This document shows positions 15,366 to 23,758 of a stretch of 64,000 nucleotides of DNA, in pieces. Position 1 is the stretch's first letter; every line of letters starts with the position of its first letter. The stretch is from Rhizobium sp. CCGE531 (GTDB taxonomy: Bacteria; Pseudomonadota; Alphaproteobacteria; Rhizobiales; Rhizobiaceae): positions 1,054,001-1,118,000 of the forward strand of contig NZ_CP032685.1 of NCBI RefSeq assembly GCF_003627795.1. Reading direction: 5' to 3'. Position numbers and translations under genes: made by a program. The notes under the pieces are model-generated. The model was not told the DNA's origin and did not search any database. It saw only the letters and a program-made list of their open reading frames with translations.

Positions 15366-15704
15366 CTAATTCTGAGTTCCGTCGCGGTTCGGCTGGGCCG
15401 GCGTGCTCTTGGTGCCCTGCTGATTGTTTTCCAACCGGTCTGTTGGCGCGGGCTGAGCCGCTTGTCCGGTAGGCGGAGTATTGTCGACCGTGCCGCCCTG
15501 CGGCTGCCCGCCGGAGGAGCTTATGGCTAGCGCCGGGTTCTCCGATTTATTTGGCTCGATATGACGGCCCCATAGTTCAACGCCAGCCCATACGATTGCG
15601 GCCAGAACCAGCGCCGTGACCAACACGGTGAGAAGATGCACGCCACGCACGCCCTGGCGGGCCTCGGTCGCCGAAAGCGGCTTTTTGGGTTCCTCAGATG
15701 CCAT
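15366..15704 (-). CDS. Single-span membrane protein with Pro/Gln-rich tail
   Basis: A 112-aa protein: short cytoplasmic N-terminus, one membrane segment (LLTVLVTALVLAAIVWAGVELWG, about residues 24-46), and a low-complexity periplasmic tail rich in Gln, Pro, Asn and Gly. No domain recognised. GGAGG lies 8 bp before the ATG at 15704. A GGAAC-N16-GGTT promoter lies 39 bp upstream. Its architecture recalls small stress-induced envelope proteins. Confidence 0.7.
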   Translation of the reverse strand: MASEEPKKPLSATEARQGVRGVHLLTVLVTALVLAAIVWAGVELWGRHIEPNKSENPALAISSSGGQPQGGTVDNTPPTGQAAQPAPTDRLENNQQGTKSTPAQPNRDGTQN

Positions 15705-15742
15705 TGCAGAGGCCTCCGTTCGTTGCAAATACATATCGGCCT

Positions 15743-15767
15743 AACCTCAACGCCCGGAGATGGTTCC
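15743..15767 (-). promoter_or_regulatory. EcfG-like promoter of the 112-aa membrane protein
   Basis: Minus strand GGAAC (15767-15763), N16, GGTT (15746-15743). Confidence 0.6.
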
Positions 15768-15800
15768 ATCGCGCGACGCCGCATCCGGTTGGCATCGGCC

Positions 15801-15825
15801 GGAACAATGCGCATAGCCGAGCGTT
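15801..15825 (+). promoter_or_regulatory. EcfG-type promoter, plus strand
   Basis: GGAAC (15801-15805), N16, CGTT (15822-15825): perfect consensus. The next plus-strand gene starts 222 bp downstream. Confidence 0.7.
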
Positions 15826-16046
15826 AGTTTCATGAGGCTGCAGATCGTGCCAAGCGGACGCGATGGTGCTGAAGAATATGGAGATTTTTCCGTTTTCTCT
15901 CCATAGCCAACGAAACGGCAGGCGAGCTTCTTACCCATCCGATCCGCAGCCTCCCCGTCACCAGGGGTCTAAGATAGATGAACCTCTGAAGCCGGCCGGA
16001 CGCGTCTTTCGCCACGAGAAACTCCATACCGTCATCGAGGTGAACA

Positions 16047-16487
16047 ATGGCAAAGAATATCACCAGCGCGGTGTCGTCGACGCCTACACCGGTTTTGACT
16101 CGATCGCTTCAACGCAGGTTCGATTGGCCGGGCCATTTGAATGGCTGGACGCTACCCGGATGCCGTCGCATCCTGCTGACAGCGGCGATGGCCGCTGCCA
16201 TTTCTTCGACCCTCGCATTCGCACAACAAGCGCCGAACGACGACCGATGCAACGCCGCGGACACGAATCGACAGGCCGAAAACAAACAGACAGGCGACGC
16301 GCAGGCGACCCCGGCACCGGAAGACAACCCTAGTCAAAAACTGGCGGACTGCGACGGCGTTCTCAAGCCGCCGGCCGTCGGCGACAGTCAAATGGAAAAG
16401 CCTGCCCCGAAGGTTGGCAGGACCCCCATTATCAAGCCGGGCGATCCGCGAAATGGCCAGCAGAATAGTCAGCAGCCCAGCAAATGA
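16047..16487 (+). CDS. Secreted or membrane-anchored hypothetical protein
   Basis: A 146-aa protein with a long N-region and an internal hydrophobic segment (RRILLTAAMAAAISSTLAFAQQ, residues 41-62) that looks like a signal peptide with an Ala-X-Ala cleavage site. The mature part is hydrophilic, rich in Pro, Gln, Asn and Asp, with two Cys. The true start could be internal, nearer residue 30. No family recognised. It resembles the secreted protein at 11842 in layout. It lies downstream of a perfect EcfG promoter. Confidence 0.55.
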   Translation: MAKNITSAVSSTPTPVLTRSLQRRFDWPGHLNGWTLPGCRRILLTAAMAAAISSTLAFAQQAPNDDRCNAADTNRQAENKQTGDAQATPAPEDNPSQKLADCDGVLKPPAVGDSQMEKPAPKVGRTPIIKPGDPRNGQQNSQQPSK

Positions 16488-16498
16488 CGATGCATCCG

Positions 16499-16642
16499 TT
16501 ACGGCTTCGGCTCCGGTTGTTCGAGTGGCCCGCTGGTCACGATCGAATCCCGGCTGTTGCCGGCGGTAAATGGCTTGATAACGAGAATGGCCAGTACCGA
16601 TGCGATCATCAGGCCGAAGACGGCGATCAACAACATGCGCAT
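16499..16642 (-). CDS. Small 47-aa membrane protein
   Basis: ATG at 16642, stop TAA at 16499-16501. The product begins MRMLLIAVFGLMIASVLAIL, a single membrane helix or uncleaved signal anchor, followed by a hydrophilic tail ending EQPEPKP. It starts 14 bp after the BON gene stop on the same strand, so the two probably share a transcript. A second ATG at 16636 is possible. The ribosome site is weak (GGGAA). No family recognised. Confidence 0.5.
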   Translation of the reverse strand: MRMLLIAVFGLMIASVLAILVIKPFTAGNSRDSIVTSGPLEQPEPKP

Positions 16643-16656
16643 CTCGACGTTCCCAT

Positions 16657-17154
16657 CTACCGCGTTTTGCGAACGGCAAGGTTGCTGTCGTGTCCGACGA
16701 TGCCGCCTGCCTGCCGGGAGATCGCTTCCGCGCGCTGCTTGGCTTCGTGATTTTCGACGGATCCCTCGATGATGACGCGCCCGCGGCTTACGGTCACGAA
16801 AATGCCCGCGGTATCGAGCAGCCCATCCGCTTTCAGCCTGCTTTCGATTTCCGCGCGAATTTCGGCATCGGCCCTTTCATGTTGCGATTGCGGGCCGGAG
16901 CGCAGCTCGGAGATCCTGAAGAAGATTTCATCGACCTCCTCTCTGCGGCGCCGATCGCATTCGGCCGAATCCTCGCAGCGCGCATCGTCAGTTCCCGGTT
17001 GCGGCGGAATTTCCTGCGCCGCCGATGCTCCTGTCGCAAGCTCCCGCGTGACATCTCCGGAGCCGCCGGCCGCCTGATCGAGCGCCTGCAGGGTGCGAAT
17101 ATCGGCGCGATCCGGAGGATCCCTTGCCGTTTTCGTATTCTTGATCTCGGTCAT
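16657..17154 (-). CDS. BON domain protein
   Basis: A 165-aa protein. The C-terminal 70 residues form one BON domain (AEIRAEIESRLKADGLLDTAGIFVTVSRGRVIIEGSVENHEAKQRAEAISRQAGG), with the typical strand-turn V..G.V.L.G.V and helix. BON domains bind phospholipid or act in osmotic-shock proteins such as OsmY. The N-terminal half is charged, with no signal peptide seen, so it is likely cytoplasmic. A GGAAC-N16-GGTT promoter lies about 28 bp upstream. MgtC lies further upstream on the same strand. Confidence 0.85.
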   Translation of the reverse strand: MTEIKNTKTARDPPDRADIRTLQALDQAAGGSGDVTRELATGASAAQEIPPQPGTDDARCEDSAECDRRRREEVDEIFFRISELRSGPQSQHERADAEIRAEIESRLKADGLLDTAGIFVTVSRGRVIIEGSVENHEAKQRAEAISRQAGGIVGHDSNLAVRKTR

Positions 17155-17181
17155 CGTTTTCTCCCATGTTTGATAGGGAAA

Positions 17182-17206
17182 AACCTTTGTCGTCCGGGAA
17201 TGTTCC
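17182..17206 (-). promoter_or_regulatory. EcfG-like promoter of the BON gene
   Basis: Minus strand GGAAC (17206-17202), N16, GGTT (17185-17182). Confidence 0.62.
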
Positions 17207-17223
17207 GCTCTTGATGCCGGTGG

Positions 17224-17952
17224 TCACCAACCAGTCGTCAGCATCTCGAAGGATACGATCTTGTGATGCTCTTGAAGAGAGGTGAGCAGTTGTGCGCCGC
17301 CGGCATCCAATGCCGCCTGCATCCATCGCACCTCGTAAGAAATATGCGCCGTTGCCTCCGTCGGACCCATCGTCTTGCCGATAAAGGCGAAGGCATATCC
17401 GCGCGGCTCGAGCGCCGTTTGCACGTCGGCGATCGCAACGCCGGCATCGCGCGGAAGCTCGATCACGAACCGCGCCTTCTGCCGGCGCGGTATCAGCTTA
17501 TCGAACCATTTGAGGGGCGATAGCACGATAAAGGCGATAACGGCACCGGCCGAACCGACGGCCAATTGTCCGCCGCCGATGCACAAGCCGACCGCGGTCA
17601 TGATCCACAGGGTCGCCGCCGTCGTCACGCCGGTCACCAGATCACCGCGCTTGAGGATGGCGCCGCCGCCGATGAAGCCGACCCCGGTCAGTACGCCGAG
17701 AGGAAAGCGCAGTACGTCCATCGAGGCGAATGACTGCGGTGTCTTGCCCAATGTCGACAGCAGCAGATTGGCCTGGATCATCGTCAGGCAGGCCGCCAAT
17801 CCCACTAGGATCGTCGTGCGAAATCCGGCCGCATGACCGCCAATCTCGCGGTTAGTGCCGACCAAGGCACCGGCGGCCGTCACCAACGCGAGCCGAACGG
17901 CGATATCGAGCCAGTTCGGATCGAGGGGCATGGCATCCATCAGATTTGGCAT
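17224..17952 (-). CDS. mgtC: MgtC/SapB family membrane protein
   Basis: A 242-aa inner-membrane protein. Four to five N-terminal membrane helices carry the MgtC signature (LVGTNREIGGHAAGFRTTILVGLAACL, GVLTGVGFIGGGAILK, GVTTAATLWIMTAVGLCIGGG). A C-terminal soluble domain (about 165-242) resembles an ACT-like fold. MgtC proteins support growth at low Mg2+ and inside host cells, partly by acting on the F1Fo ATPase. The 5' leader contains a long hairpin, consistent with leader-based control. Not obviously preceded by an EcfG site. Confidence 0.93.
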   Translation of the reverse strand: MPNLMDAMPLDPNWLDIAVRLALVTAAGALVGTNREIGGHAAGFRTTILVGLAACLTMIQANLLLSTLGKTPQSFASMDVLRFPLGVLTGVGFIGGGAILKRGDLVTGVTTAATLWIMTAVGLCIGGGQLAVGSAGAVIAFIVLSPLKWFDKLIPRRQKARFVIELPRDAGVAIADVQTALEPRGYAFAFIGKTMGPTEATAHISYEVRWMQAALDAGGAQLLTSLQEHHKIVSFEMLTTGW

Positions 17953-17973
17953 GGCAATTCCCCGGCGGAAAAC

Positions 17974-18013
17974 CCCGCAGGTCGGTTCTCTGCTGTGAGA
18001 ACCGACCTGTGGG
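17974..18013 (-). promoter_or_regulatory. Long hairpin in the mgtC leader
   Basis: CCCGCAGGTCGGTTCTC (17974-17990) and GAGAACCGACCTGTGGG (17997-18013) form a 17-bp stem with one wobble or mismatch and a 6-nt loop. It ends 22 bp before the mgtC start. On the minus strand it is followed by GGTTTTCC. It may be an attenuator or regulator site; on the plus strand CTTTTC follows. Confidence 0.65.
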
Positions 18014-18230
18014 CTTTTCGTTCCGTGGCGTCGCTCATCCCGAGACGGCGAATTCCGATCGCGGAGCTTTAACCATCCCCGCGCTTGTCGAACTTCTGCA
18101 TGGCTATGGCTGCGAGGTGTCGCTCAGCCGCGACTGATGACGGCACATCGCCCATGATGACGATTGGGCGCGCCATGCGGTGCGGCTGCACCACCCTTCA
18201 TTCTGATGGCAGCCTCCACAGCCGGCTGGA

Positions 18231-21200
18231 TCAATGCACGGGCGCCGGCTCTGCTTCGGACGCATTCTGCTTGTGGTGGTCGGCGGCGAGCAGCATGTAG
18301 ACGGCGGGGACCACGAAGAGCGTGAACAATGTCCCGATAGCGAGCCCCGTCGCGATCACCAGGCCCATGTTGAAGCGGGCGGATGCGCCGGCGCCGGTCG
18401 CCAGGATCAGCGGCACGACGCCCAGAACCATGGCGCCGGTCGTCATCAGGATCGGACGCAGACGGATGCCGCAGGCACCCTCGATCGCTTCCCGTTTGGT
18501 CTTTCCGGACACCTGCAGCGTATTTGCCACCTCGACGATCAGGATGCCGTGCTTGCTGATCAGCCCCATCAGCGTCACCAAGCCGACCTGCGTATAGATG
18601 TTCATCGTCGCGCCGCCGATGCCGAGGCTGATGAAGGCGAGCGCGCCTGCGATCGACATGGGCACCGATACGAGAATAATCAGCGGGTCGCGGAAGCTGT
18701 TGAACTGCGCCGACAGCGCCAGGAAGACGATGATCAGGGCGAGAGCGAAAGTAGTGGCCATGCCGCTGGATTCCTGCACGTATTGACGTGACTGGCCTCC
18801 GTAATCGACCGAATAACCCTGTGGCAGCGTGCGCGCCGCGATCGACTTTAAGGTTTCCAGGGCATCGCCGACGGCAACACCCGGCGCCGGCACGCCGGAG
18901 ACGGTGGCAGAGTTCAATTGCTGGAAGTGCGCGACCGAACGCGGCGTCGCCTCGAGTTTCGCCGTGGCGATCGCCGAAAGCGGGATCTTGGAACCGTTCA
19001 CGCTTGCGATCGGATAGTTCATGATCTGATCGATAGTCTGGCGCGAGCGCTGCTCAACCTGCGGGATGACCTGATAAGAGCGATTGTCGATGCTGAAATA
19101 ATTGACGTAGCCGCCGCCCAGCATGGCGGCGAGCGCAGAGCCGACATTATTCATGGACAGGCCAAGCATCGACGCCTTGCTGCGGTCGATCTGGATCGAA
19201 TACTGCGGATTATCGACGTAGAGATCTTTCGTCAGAAAGATGAACTCGCCGGATTTCTGCGCTTCCTGCAGGAAGGTGCTGGACACTTCGTTGAGCTGAT
19301 CGAAGCTGCCGGTGCTTCCGATGGCAAACTGCACCGGCAAGCCGCTGGCGCCGGGCAGCGGCGGGATCTGGAAGACCACCGCCTGCCCGCCGGCGATCTT
19401 TGCGAGATCGGCCTGTACCAGTGGCTGCAGTTGGTCCGCCGTCCGGCTGCGCTGGTTCCACGGCTTCAGCACCATGCCCTCGAAAGACGTGCCCGGCACC
19501 TCGACCTGCAGGGTCTTGTCGGTTTCGGGGAAACTGCGGAAGATCTTGGTGACCTGGTCGGAATTGAGCAGCTTCTGTTGAAGTGTCGCATTGGGGGCGT
19601 TGGTCACCTGCGAGGCAAGAAATCCCTGGTCTTCATTGGGAGCCAGCTCGCTCTTGGCGCTGGTGTAGAGGAAATAGATGCTGCCGAGGACAATCACGGC
19701 AAATACCAGCGTCACCGGCACCGTATTCAGACTGCCATGCAGCATGCGCACATAGGGCCGATGGATTTCCGAGAAGCGGCGGTCGATGAAATCGGAAATG
19801 CGCTCCTCCCAGCCGCTACGGTCGGTCAGATGCGGCTTCAGGATGCGCGAACACATCATCGGCGTCAGTGTCAGCGCGATGATCATGGAAACGGTAACGG
19901 CGCCAACCAGCGTAAAGGCGAATTCGGTGAATAGAGCGCCGGTCAGGCCGCCCTGAAAGCCGATCGGCACATAGACGGCAACCAGCACGACCGTCATGGC
20001 GAGGATCGGCCCGACCAATTCGTGCGCCGCGGCCAGTGCCGCCTGCATCGGTGGCGCCCCTTCCTCGATATGACGGTTGACGTTCTCCACGACGATGATG
20101 GCGTCATCGACCACAAGCCCGATGGCGAGCACCAAAGCCAACAAAGTCAGAAGGTTGACGGAAAAGCCGAAGATCAGCATCATCACGAAGGTGCCGACCA
20201 GCGACAGCGGTATGGCGACGATAGGAATGGCAACCGATCGCGGCGAGCCGAGAAATGCGAACACCACGAAAATGACGATCACCAGAGCCTCGATCAAGCT
20301 CTTGACGACCTCGTCGATCGACTGGGTGACGAAGGTGCTGGAATCGTAGACGATGTAGCCCTCCAGCCCCTGCGGCAGTTGCGCCAGAATAGCCGGAAAC
20401 ACGGCGCGCACACCCGCAATCACGTCAAGCAGATTTGCCGTCGGCGCAATTTGGATACCCATGAACACGCCGTCCTGGGCGTCGAATCCGATCTGGACAT
20501 CGGGGTTCTGCGAGCCGAGCGCGACGGTTGCGACATCCTTCAAGCGAACGATCGTATCGCCGATCTGCTTGACGACCATCTCCCTGAACTCGTCGGCCGA
20601 ATGCAGATCCGTCTGCGCCGTCAGCACCGTCTGCGTCATCTGGCCGCGGGTCCTGCCGATACCGGAAATATAGTTGTTGTTCCCAAGCGCGGTCCAGACA
20701 TCGCCGGCCGTCAGCCCGTAGGCGGCGAGCTTATCAGGCTTCAGCCAGGCCCTCAGCGCGAATGTTCTGCCGCCGAGGATTTCAGCCGTCTGCACGCCGG
20801 TGACCGCCTGCAGTTTCGGCTGGACAACGCGGGTCAGATAGTCGGTGATCTGATTGCTGGCGAGAACATCGCTGCGGAAGCCGATATACATCGCATCGAT
20901 CGACTGGCCGATCGAAACCGACATGATGGGCTGTTGCGTGCCGGTGGGCAGCTGGTTGAGAACCGAGGATACCTTGGCGTTGATTTCCGTCATCGCCGCG
21001 TCGGCGTTATAGTTGAGGCGCAGGTTGACCGTTATCGTCGAACTACCGCTGGTGCTCGACGACGTCATGTAGTCAATGCCGTTGGCCTGGGCGATGGCGT
21101 TTTCAAGCGGCGTCGTGATGAAGCCGGCGATAACGTCGGGCGCGGCACCTGGATAGGTGGTCGTCACGGTCACGACGGCATTCTGGGTCTGTGGGTACTG

Positions 21201-21305
21201 GCGCACCGTCAGCGCGCGGAACGACTGATAGCCGATCACGACAATCAACGCGCTGACGACGAGAGCAAGCACAGGGCGCCGGATGAAGATATCGGTGATA
21301 TTCAT
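18231..21305 (-). CDS. HAE1-type RND multidrug efflux permease
   Basis: A 1024-aa inner-membrane proton-driven exporter of the AcrB/MexF class. It opens ITDIFIRRPVLALVVSALIVVIGYQS, has two six-helix halves with large periplasmic loops, and keeps the paired proton-relay Asp in TM4 (GLVVDDAIIVVENVNRH). The ATG at 21305 follows TGAGGTGTGGCG; a GTG at 21311 is less likely. It lies 9 bp after its adaptor gene. No outer-membrane factor or dedicated regulator is adjacent. Substrates cannot be predicted. Confidence 0.95.
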   Translation of the reverse strand: MNITDIFIRRPVLALVVSALIVVIGYQSFRALTVRQYPQTQNAVVTVTTTYPGAAPDVIAGFITTPLENAIAQANGIDYMTSSSTSGSSTITVNLRLNYNADAAMTEINAKVSSVLNQLPTGTQQPIMSVSIGQSIDAMYIGFRSDVLASNQITDYLTRVVQPKLQAVTGVQTAEILGGRTFALRAWLKPDKLAAYGLTAGDVWTALGNNNYISGIGRTRGQMTQTVLTAQTDLHSADEFREMVVKQIGDTIVRLKDVATVALGSQNPDVQIGFDAQDGVFMGIQIAPTANLLDVIAGVRAVFPAILAQLPQGLEGYIVYDSSTFVTQSIDEVVKSLIEALVIVIFVVFAFLGSPRSVAIPIVAIPLSLVGTFVMMLIFGFSVNLLTLLALVLAIGLVVDDAIIVVENVNRHIEEGAPPMQAALAAAHELVGPILAMTVVLVAVYVPIGFQGGLTGALFTEFAFTLVGAVTVSMIIALTLTPMMCSRILKPHLTDRSGWEERISDFIDRRFSEIHRPYVRMLHGSLNTVPVTLVFAVIVLGSIYFLYTSAKSELAPNEDQGFLASQVTNAPNATLQQKLLNSDQVTKIFRSFPETDKTLQVEVPGTSFEGMVLKPWNQRSRTADQLQPLVQADLAKIAGGQAVVFQIPPLPGASGLPVQFAIGSTGSFDQLNEVSSTFLQEAQKSGEFIFLTKDLYVDNPQYSIQIDRSKASMLGLSMNNVGSALAAMLGGGYVNYFSIDNRSYQVIPQVEQRSRQTIDQIMNYPIASVNGSKIPLSAIATAKLEATPRSVAHFQQLNSATVSGVPAPGVAVGDALETLKSIAARTLPQGYSVDYGGQSRQYVQESSGMATTFALALIIVFLALSAQFNSFRDPLIILVSVPMSIAGALAFISLGIGGATMNIYTQVGLVTLMGLISKHGILIVEVANTLQVSGKTKREAIEGACGIRLRPILMTTGAMVLGVVPLILATGAGASARFNMGLVIATGLAIGTLFTLFVVPAVYMLLAADHHKQNASEAEPAPVH

Positions 21306-21314
21306 CGCCACACC

Positions 21315-22448
21315 TCAGTTGGGATTTGCCGGATTGGCATTGGGATCGTTCGACGGCTGCACCTCGTTGTTGACGATGACCGGCGAGCCGTTGTTCAGTT
21401 TCAGCTGACCGGAGGTCACCACCACTTCACCTGCGTTCAATCCCTTGGTCACCGCGATCTGCTCGCCACGCGCCTGTCCGGTGCTGACGAACTTCTGACT
21501 GGCGACGAGCTGCGGCTTTCCATCCTGCCCGCCGCCCTTGTCGGTCACCACATAGACGACATTGCCGTAGGGGTTGAGGGTGACGGCGGTCTGCGGCAGG
21601 GCGATATAATCTTTTGGCTCCCCAACCGTTACCGATGCGTTGCCGAACATTCCGGGCAGGAGTTTGCGATCGGAATTCGGGAAGGTTGCCCGGATTGTCA
21701 TGTTGCGGCTTTGTGTATCCACCAGCGGGCTGATCGCCGTGATCTTGCCGTCGAAGGTCTGGTTCGCATAGGCATCGACCGTTGTCGTCACCGCCTGTCC
21801 GACCTTCAGTTGCGACAAGGCCTGCTGCGGCATCGAGAAATCGAACTGGATCGGATCGAGCGACTGTAGCGTGACGACTGCGGTTCCGGCCGGCAAATAT
21901 TCGCCGAGGCTGACCAGCCGGATGCCGAGATGCCCATCGAAGGGTGCGCGGATCGAATATTGATCGATCAACGCCTGCTGTGACGCGACCTGTGCCTGCG
22001 CGGCCTTCCATGTGGCCAAATCGCTATCGACCTGGCTTTGCGCAATAGTATTCGCCTTGATCAGCTTTGAATCGCGGTCATAGGCGATCTGCGCGTTCGC
22101 CGCCGACGCCTGGTATTGCTGCAGCGTCGCGATCTGCTGATCGGCAAGCAGCTGCACGATGAGATCGCCTTTCCTGACATCCTGGCCATCCTGAAAGCCG
22201 ATCTTCTGGACGATGCCCTGGACCTGGGCGGAAAGATTGGCGCCCTCGATGGCATTGAAGCTGCCTATGGATTGCAGCGTCGTTTGCCACGGGCTCATCG
22301 CCGCCGTAATTGTCGAGACTGTCTGCGGTGGTGCCTTGAGGTTAGCCAGATACGCCGCGATCATGCGGTTCTTGAATGCCTGGAAGCCGAAAATCCCGCC
22401 CAGGATCAGGCCTATGACGATCAGCATGATCACCATGCGCTTTATCAT
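21315..22448 (-). CDS. RND efflux periplasmic adaptor (MFP)
   Basis: A 377-aa membrane fusion protein: N-terminal signal anchor (MVIMLIVIGLILGGIFGFQAF), lipoyl-like domain (LSAQVQGIVQKIGFQDGQDVRKGDLIVQL), a short helical hairpin, a beta-barrel with the RAPFDGHLGIRLVSLGEYLPAG motif, and a membrane-proximal domain ending in an Asn/Pro-rich tail. It docks the RND permease to an outer-membrane channel. First gene of the pump operon; the Shine-Dalgarno is weak. Confidence 0.93.
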   Translation of the reverse strand: MIKRMVIMLIVIGLILGGIFGFQAFKNRMIAAYLANLKAPPQTVSTITAAMSPWQTTLQSIGSFNAIEGANLSAQVQGIVQKIGFQDGQDVRKGDLIVQLLADQQIATLQQYQASAANAQIAYDRDSKLIKANTIAQSQVDSDLATWKAAQAQVASQQALIDQYSIRAPFDGHLGIRLVSLGEYLPAGTAVVTLQSLDPIQFDFSMPQQALSQLKVGQAVTTTVDAYANQTFDGKITAISPLVDTQSRNMTIRATFPNSDRKLLPGMFGNASVTVGEPKDYIALPQTAVTLNPYGNVVYVVTDKGGGQDGKPQLVASQKFVSTGQARGEQIAVTKGLNAGEVVVTSGQLKLNNGSPVIVNNEVQPSNDPNANPANPN

Positions 22449-22932
22449 GACTGGTAACTCTATTTTTCGAGAACAGGTCTCTGGGAATTCTGATGGTGTC
22501 GGCTCTGGCGAGGCTCACGGAACCCCTTCCGCGCCAATGTTGCCGTGTCCTTACCGGCGCATGCGATCGACGTATGTTTTGAAAGCGATTTTTATCAGGA
22601 GTGGCGGGATCGCGGGGATAGTCGCCGCCGAACAACGCCTTTCCGCCGCCGGGGGCGGTGTTGACTTCGCCGTGATTGAAGCTGGTGGCGTCCAAATCGG
22701 CCGTCCTCAGCAAACAGACCTGTCAAACGTCATTCGCACGCCTCTGCTTCTGATTCAGCACGAGTTTTTACGATCCGAATTACGATAGCCAATTTGTTAT
22801 GTCCGAACCATATCTAGTAAAGCCCTGAATAAAGGCAATAATAGTACCGAAACAATCGTCGCCCAGACGAAGCGAACTCATTCGCCAGATCAATATTGCG
22901 GGCGAAGCTTCGCGGCTGCCGAGAGCCGCTTC
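22449..22932. other. Intergenic region between quorum-sensing receptor and RND operon
   Basis: 484 bp with no convincing gene. The half next to the adaptor should hold the pump promoter. Near luxR a perfect 12-bp palindrome GCGAAGCTTCGC (22902-22913) abuts a hairpin GCGGCT/AGCCGC (22912-22929). Confidence 0.5.
22902..22929 (-). terminator. Possible terminator hairpins after luxR
   Basis: Two overlapping inverted repeats lie directly after the luxR stop. There is no U-tract, so intrinsic termination is uncertain. Confidence 0.3.
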
Positions 22933-23703
22933 CTATCTTATCAGGCCGAGCCGAATGGCTATCGCGATGGCATTGGTCGTGTTTTTTGCTTCGAGCTTGT
23001 CGCGAACCGAACGCAGATGCTTTTCGGCGCCGTGATAGGTGATGCCCATCCGCACGGCAATCTCATGATCCCGCAAGCCATCCGCTGCCAATTGCAGCGC
23101 CCGTCTTTCCCTGGGCGTGACGCCCTTCAGCAAAGGAAGCTGATCCAGTTCCCTGAGCTGGAGGGCACGATCCACGGCAAAGGTCGCCAGCAATTGCAGA
23201 CCGCCGCGCTCCTGCTCCCTGATCTCGATATGATCACCGCCGATGGAAAAGCCTATGACGGTGCCATCAAAAGTCTGAAGGCCGATGGTGAAACCCTCGC
23301 GCAAGCCAAACTCCCCGGCTTCCCCCATGACATCGCGCGCCATCGCATTCCGCAGTCTTTGCCCCTCTATGTCCCGCCAGAAGAACGGCGCATGCTGCTC
23401 CTTGACCATGCGTATGGTCGGATCGTGACGCAGATAGTCATGGCTGAAATAACGGGAGACCCAATCGGTCGGCCACGCATTGAGAAGGATATGGCCGACT
23501 TGCTGCCGCTTCGTCTCGCCAATTGGCGGCATTGTGCCCGCCAGCACATGTGTCGCGCCGAAGCGGCCGATATAGACGAGCACCAGCCGCAGGATATCGG
23601 CTTCGGTCTGTGCTGCCTCCATGGCAATTATCAAGGCCGTCGTTTCTTCAAGCAGATGCGCCGGCATCGTTTCCGCGGAAGATGACGAGGAATGCGTCTT
23701 CAT
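22933..23703 (-). CDS. LuxR-type quorum-sensing regulator (downstream copy)
   Basis: A 256-aa AHL-dependent regulator. The autoinducer-binding domain (about 25-170) keeps the conserved Trp/Tyr/Asp-Pro/Trp pocket: WPTDWVSRYFSHDYLRHDPTI and PFFW. The C-terminal LuxR/GerE HTH contains VTPRERRALQLAADGLRDHEIAVRMGITYHGAEKHLRSVRDKL. It is a close paralogue of the luxR at 24666-25430, and the two flank luxI. The recognition helix differs between them (TYHGAEK against TDHAIDK), so they may bind different DNA. An AT-rich dyad lies 33 bp upstream. Confidence 0.93.
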   Translation of the reverse strand: MKTHSSSSSAETMPAHLLEETTALIIAMEAAQTEADILRLVLVYIGRFGATHVLAGTMPPIGETKRQQVGHILLNAWPTDWVSRYFSHDYLRHDPTIRMVKEQHAPFFWRDIEGQRLRNAMARDVMGEAGEFGLREGFTIGLQTFDGTVIGFSIGGDHIEIREQERGGLQLLATFAVDRALQLRELDQLPLLKGVTPRERRALQLAADGLRDHEIAVRMGITYHGAEKHLRSVRDKLEAKNTTNAIAIAIRLGLIR

Positions 23704-23735
23704 ACTGGTCTCACAGACTATTCGAAAGCTGAGAA

Positions 23736-23758
23736 GGATTGTTTATATTAAACATTCC
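23736..23758. promoter_or_regulatory. AT-rich dyad before downstream luxR
   Basis: GGATTGTTTA (23736-23745) and TAAACATTCC (23749-23758) are inverted repeats with one mismatch and a 3-bp centre. It is unrelated in sequence to the luxI dyad. Confidence 0.4.

Larger units (their letters stand above)
15705..16046. other. Intergenic region with two divergent EcfG-type promoters
   Basis: 342 bp. It contains a minus-strand promoter at 15743-15767 and a plus-strand one at 15801-15825. The remaining 220 bp, up to the secreted protein at 16047, has no convincing gene. It would be the leader of that gene or a separate small RNA. Confidence 0.55.

Noticed and set aside
20022..21869. 615-codon open frame antisense to the RND permease
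   Set aside because: Mirror of a clear RND gene; composition rich in Arg/His/Asp, as expected of an antisense frame.
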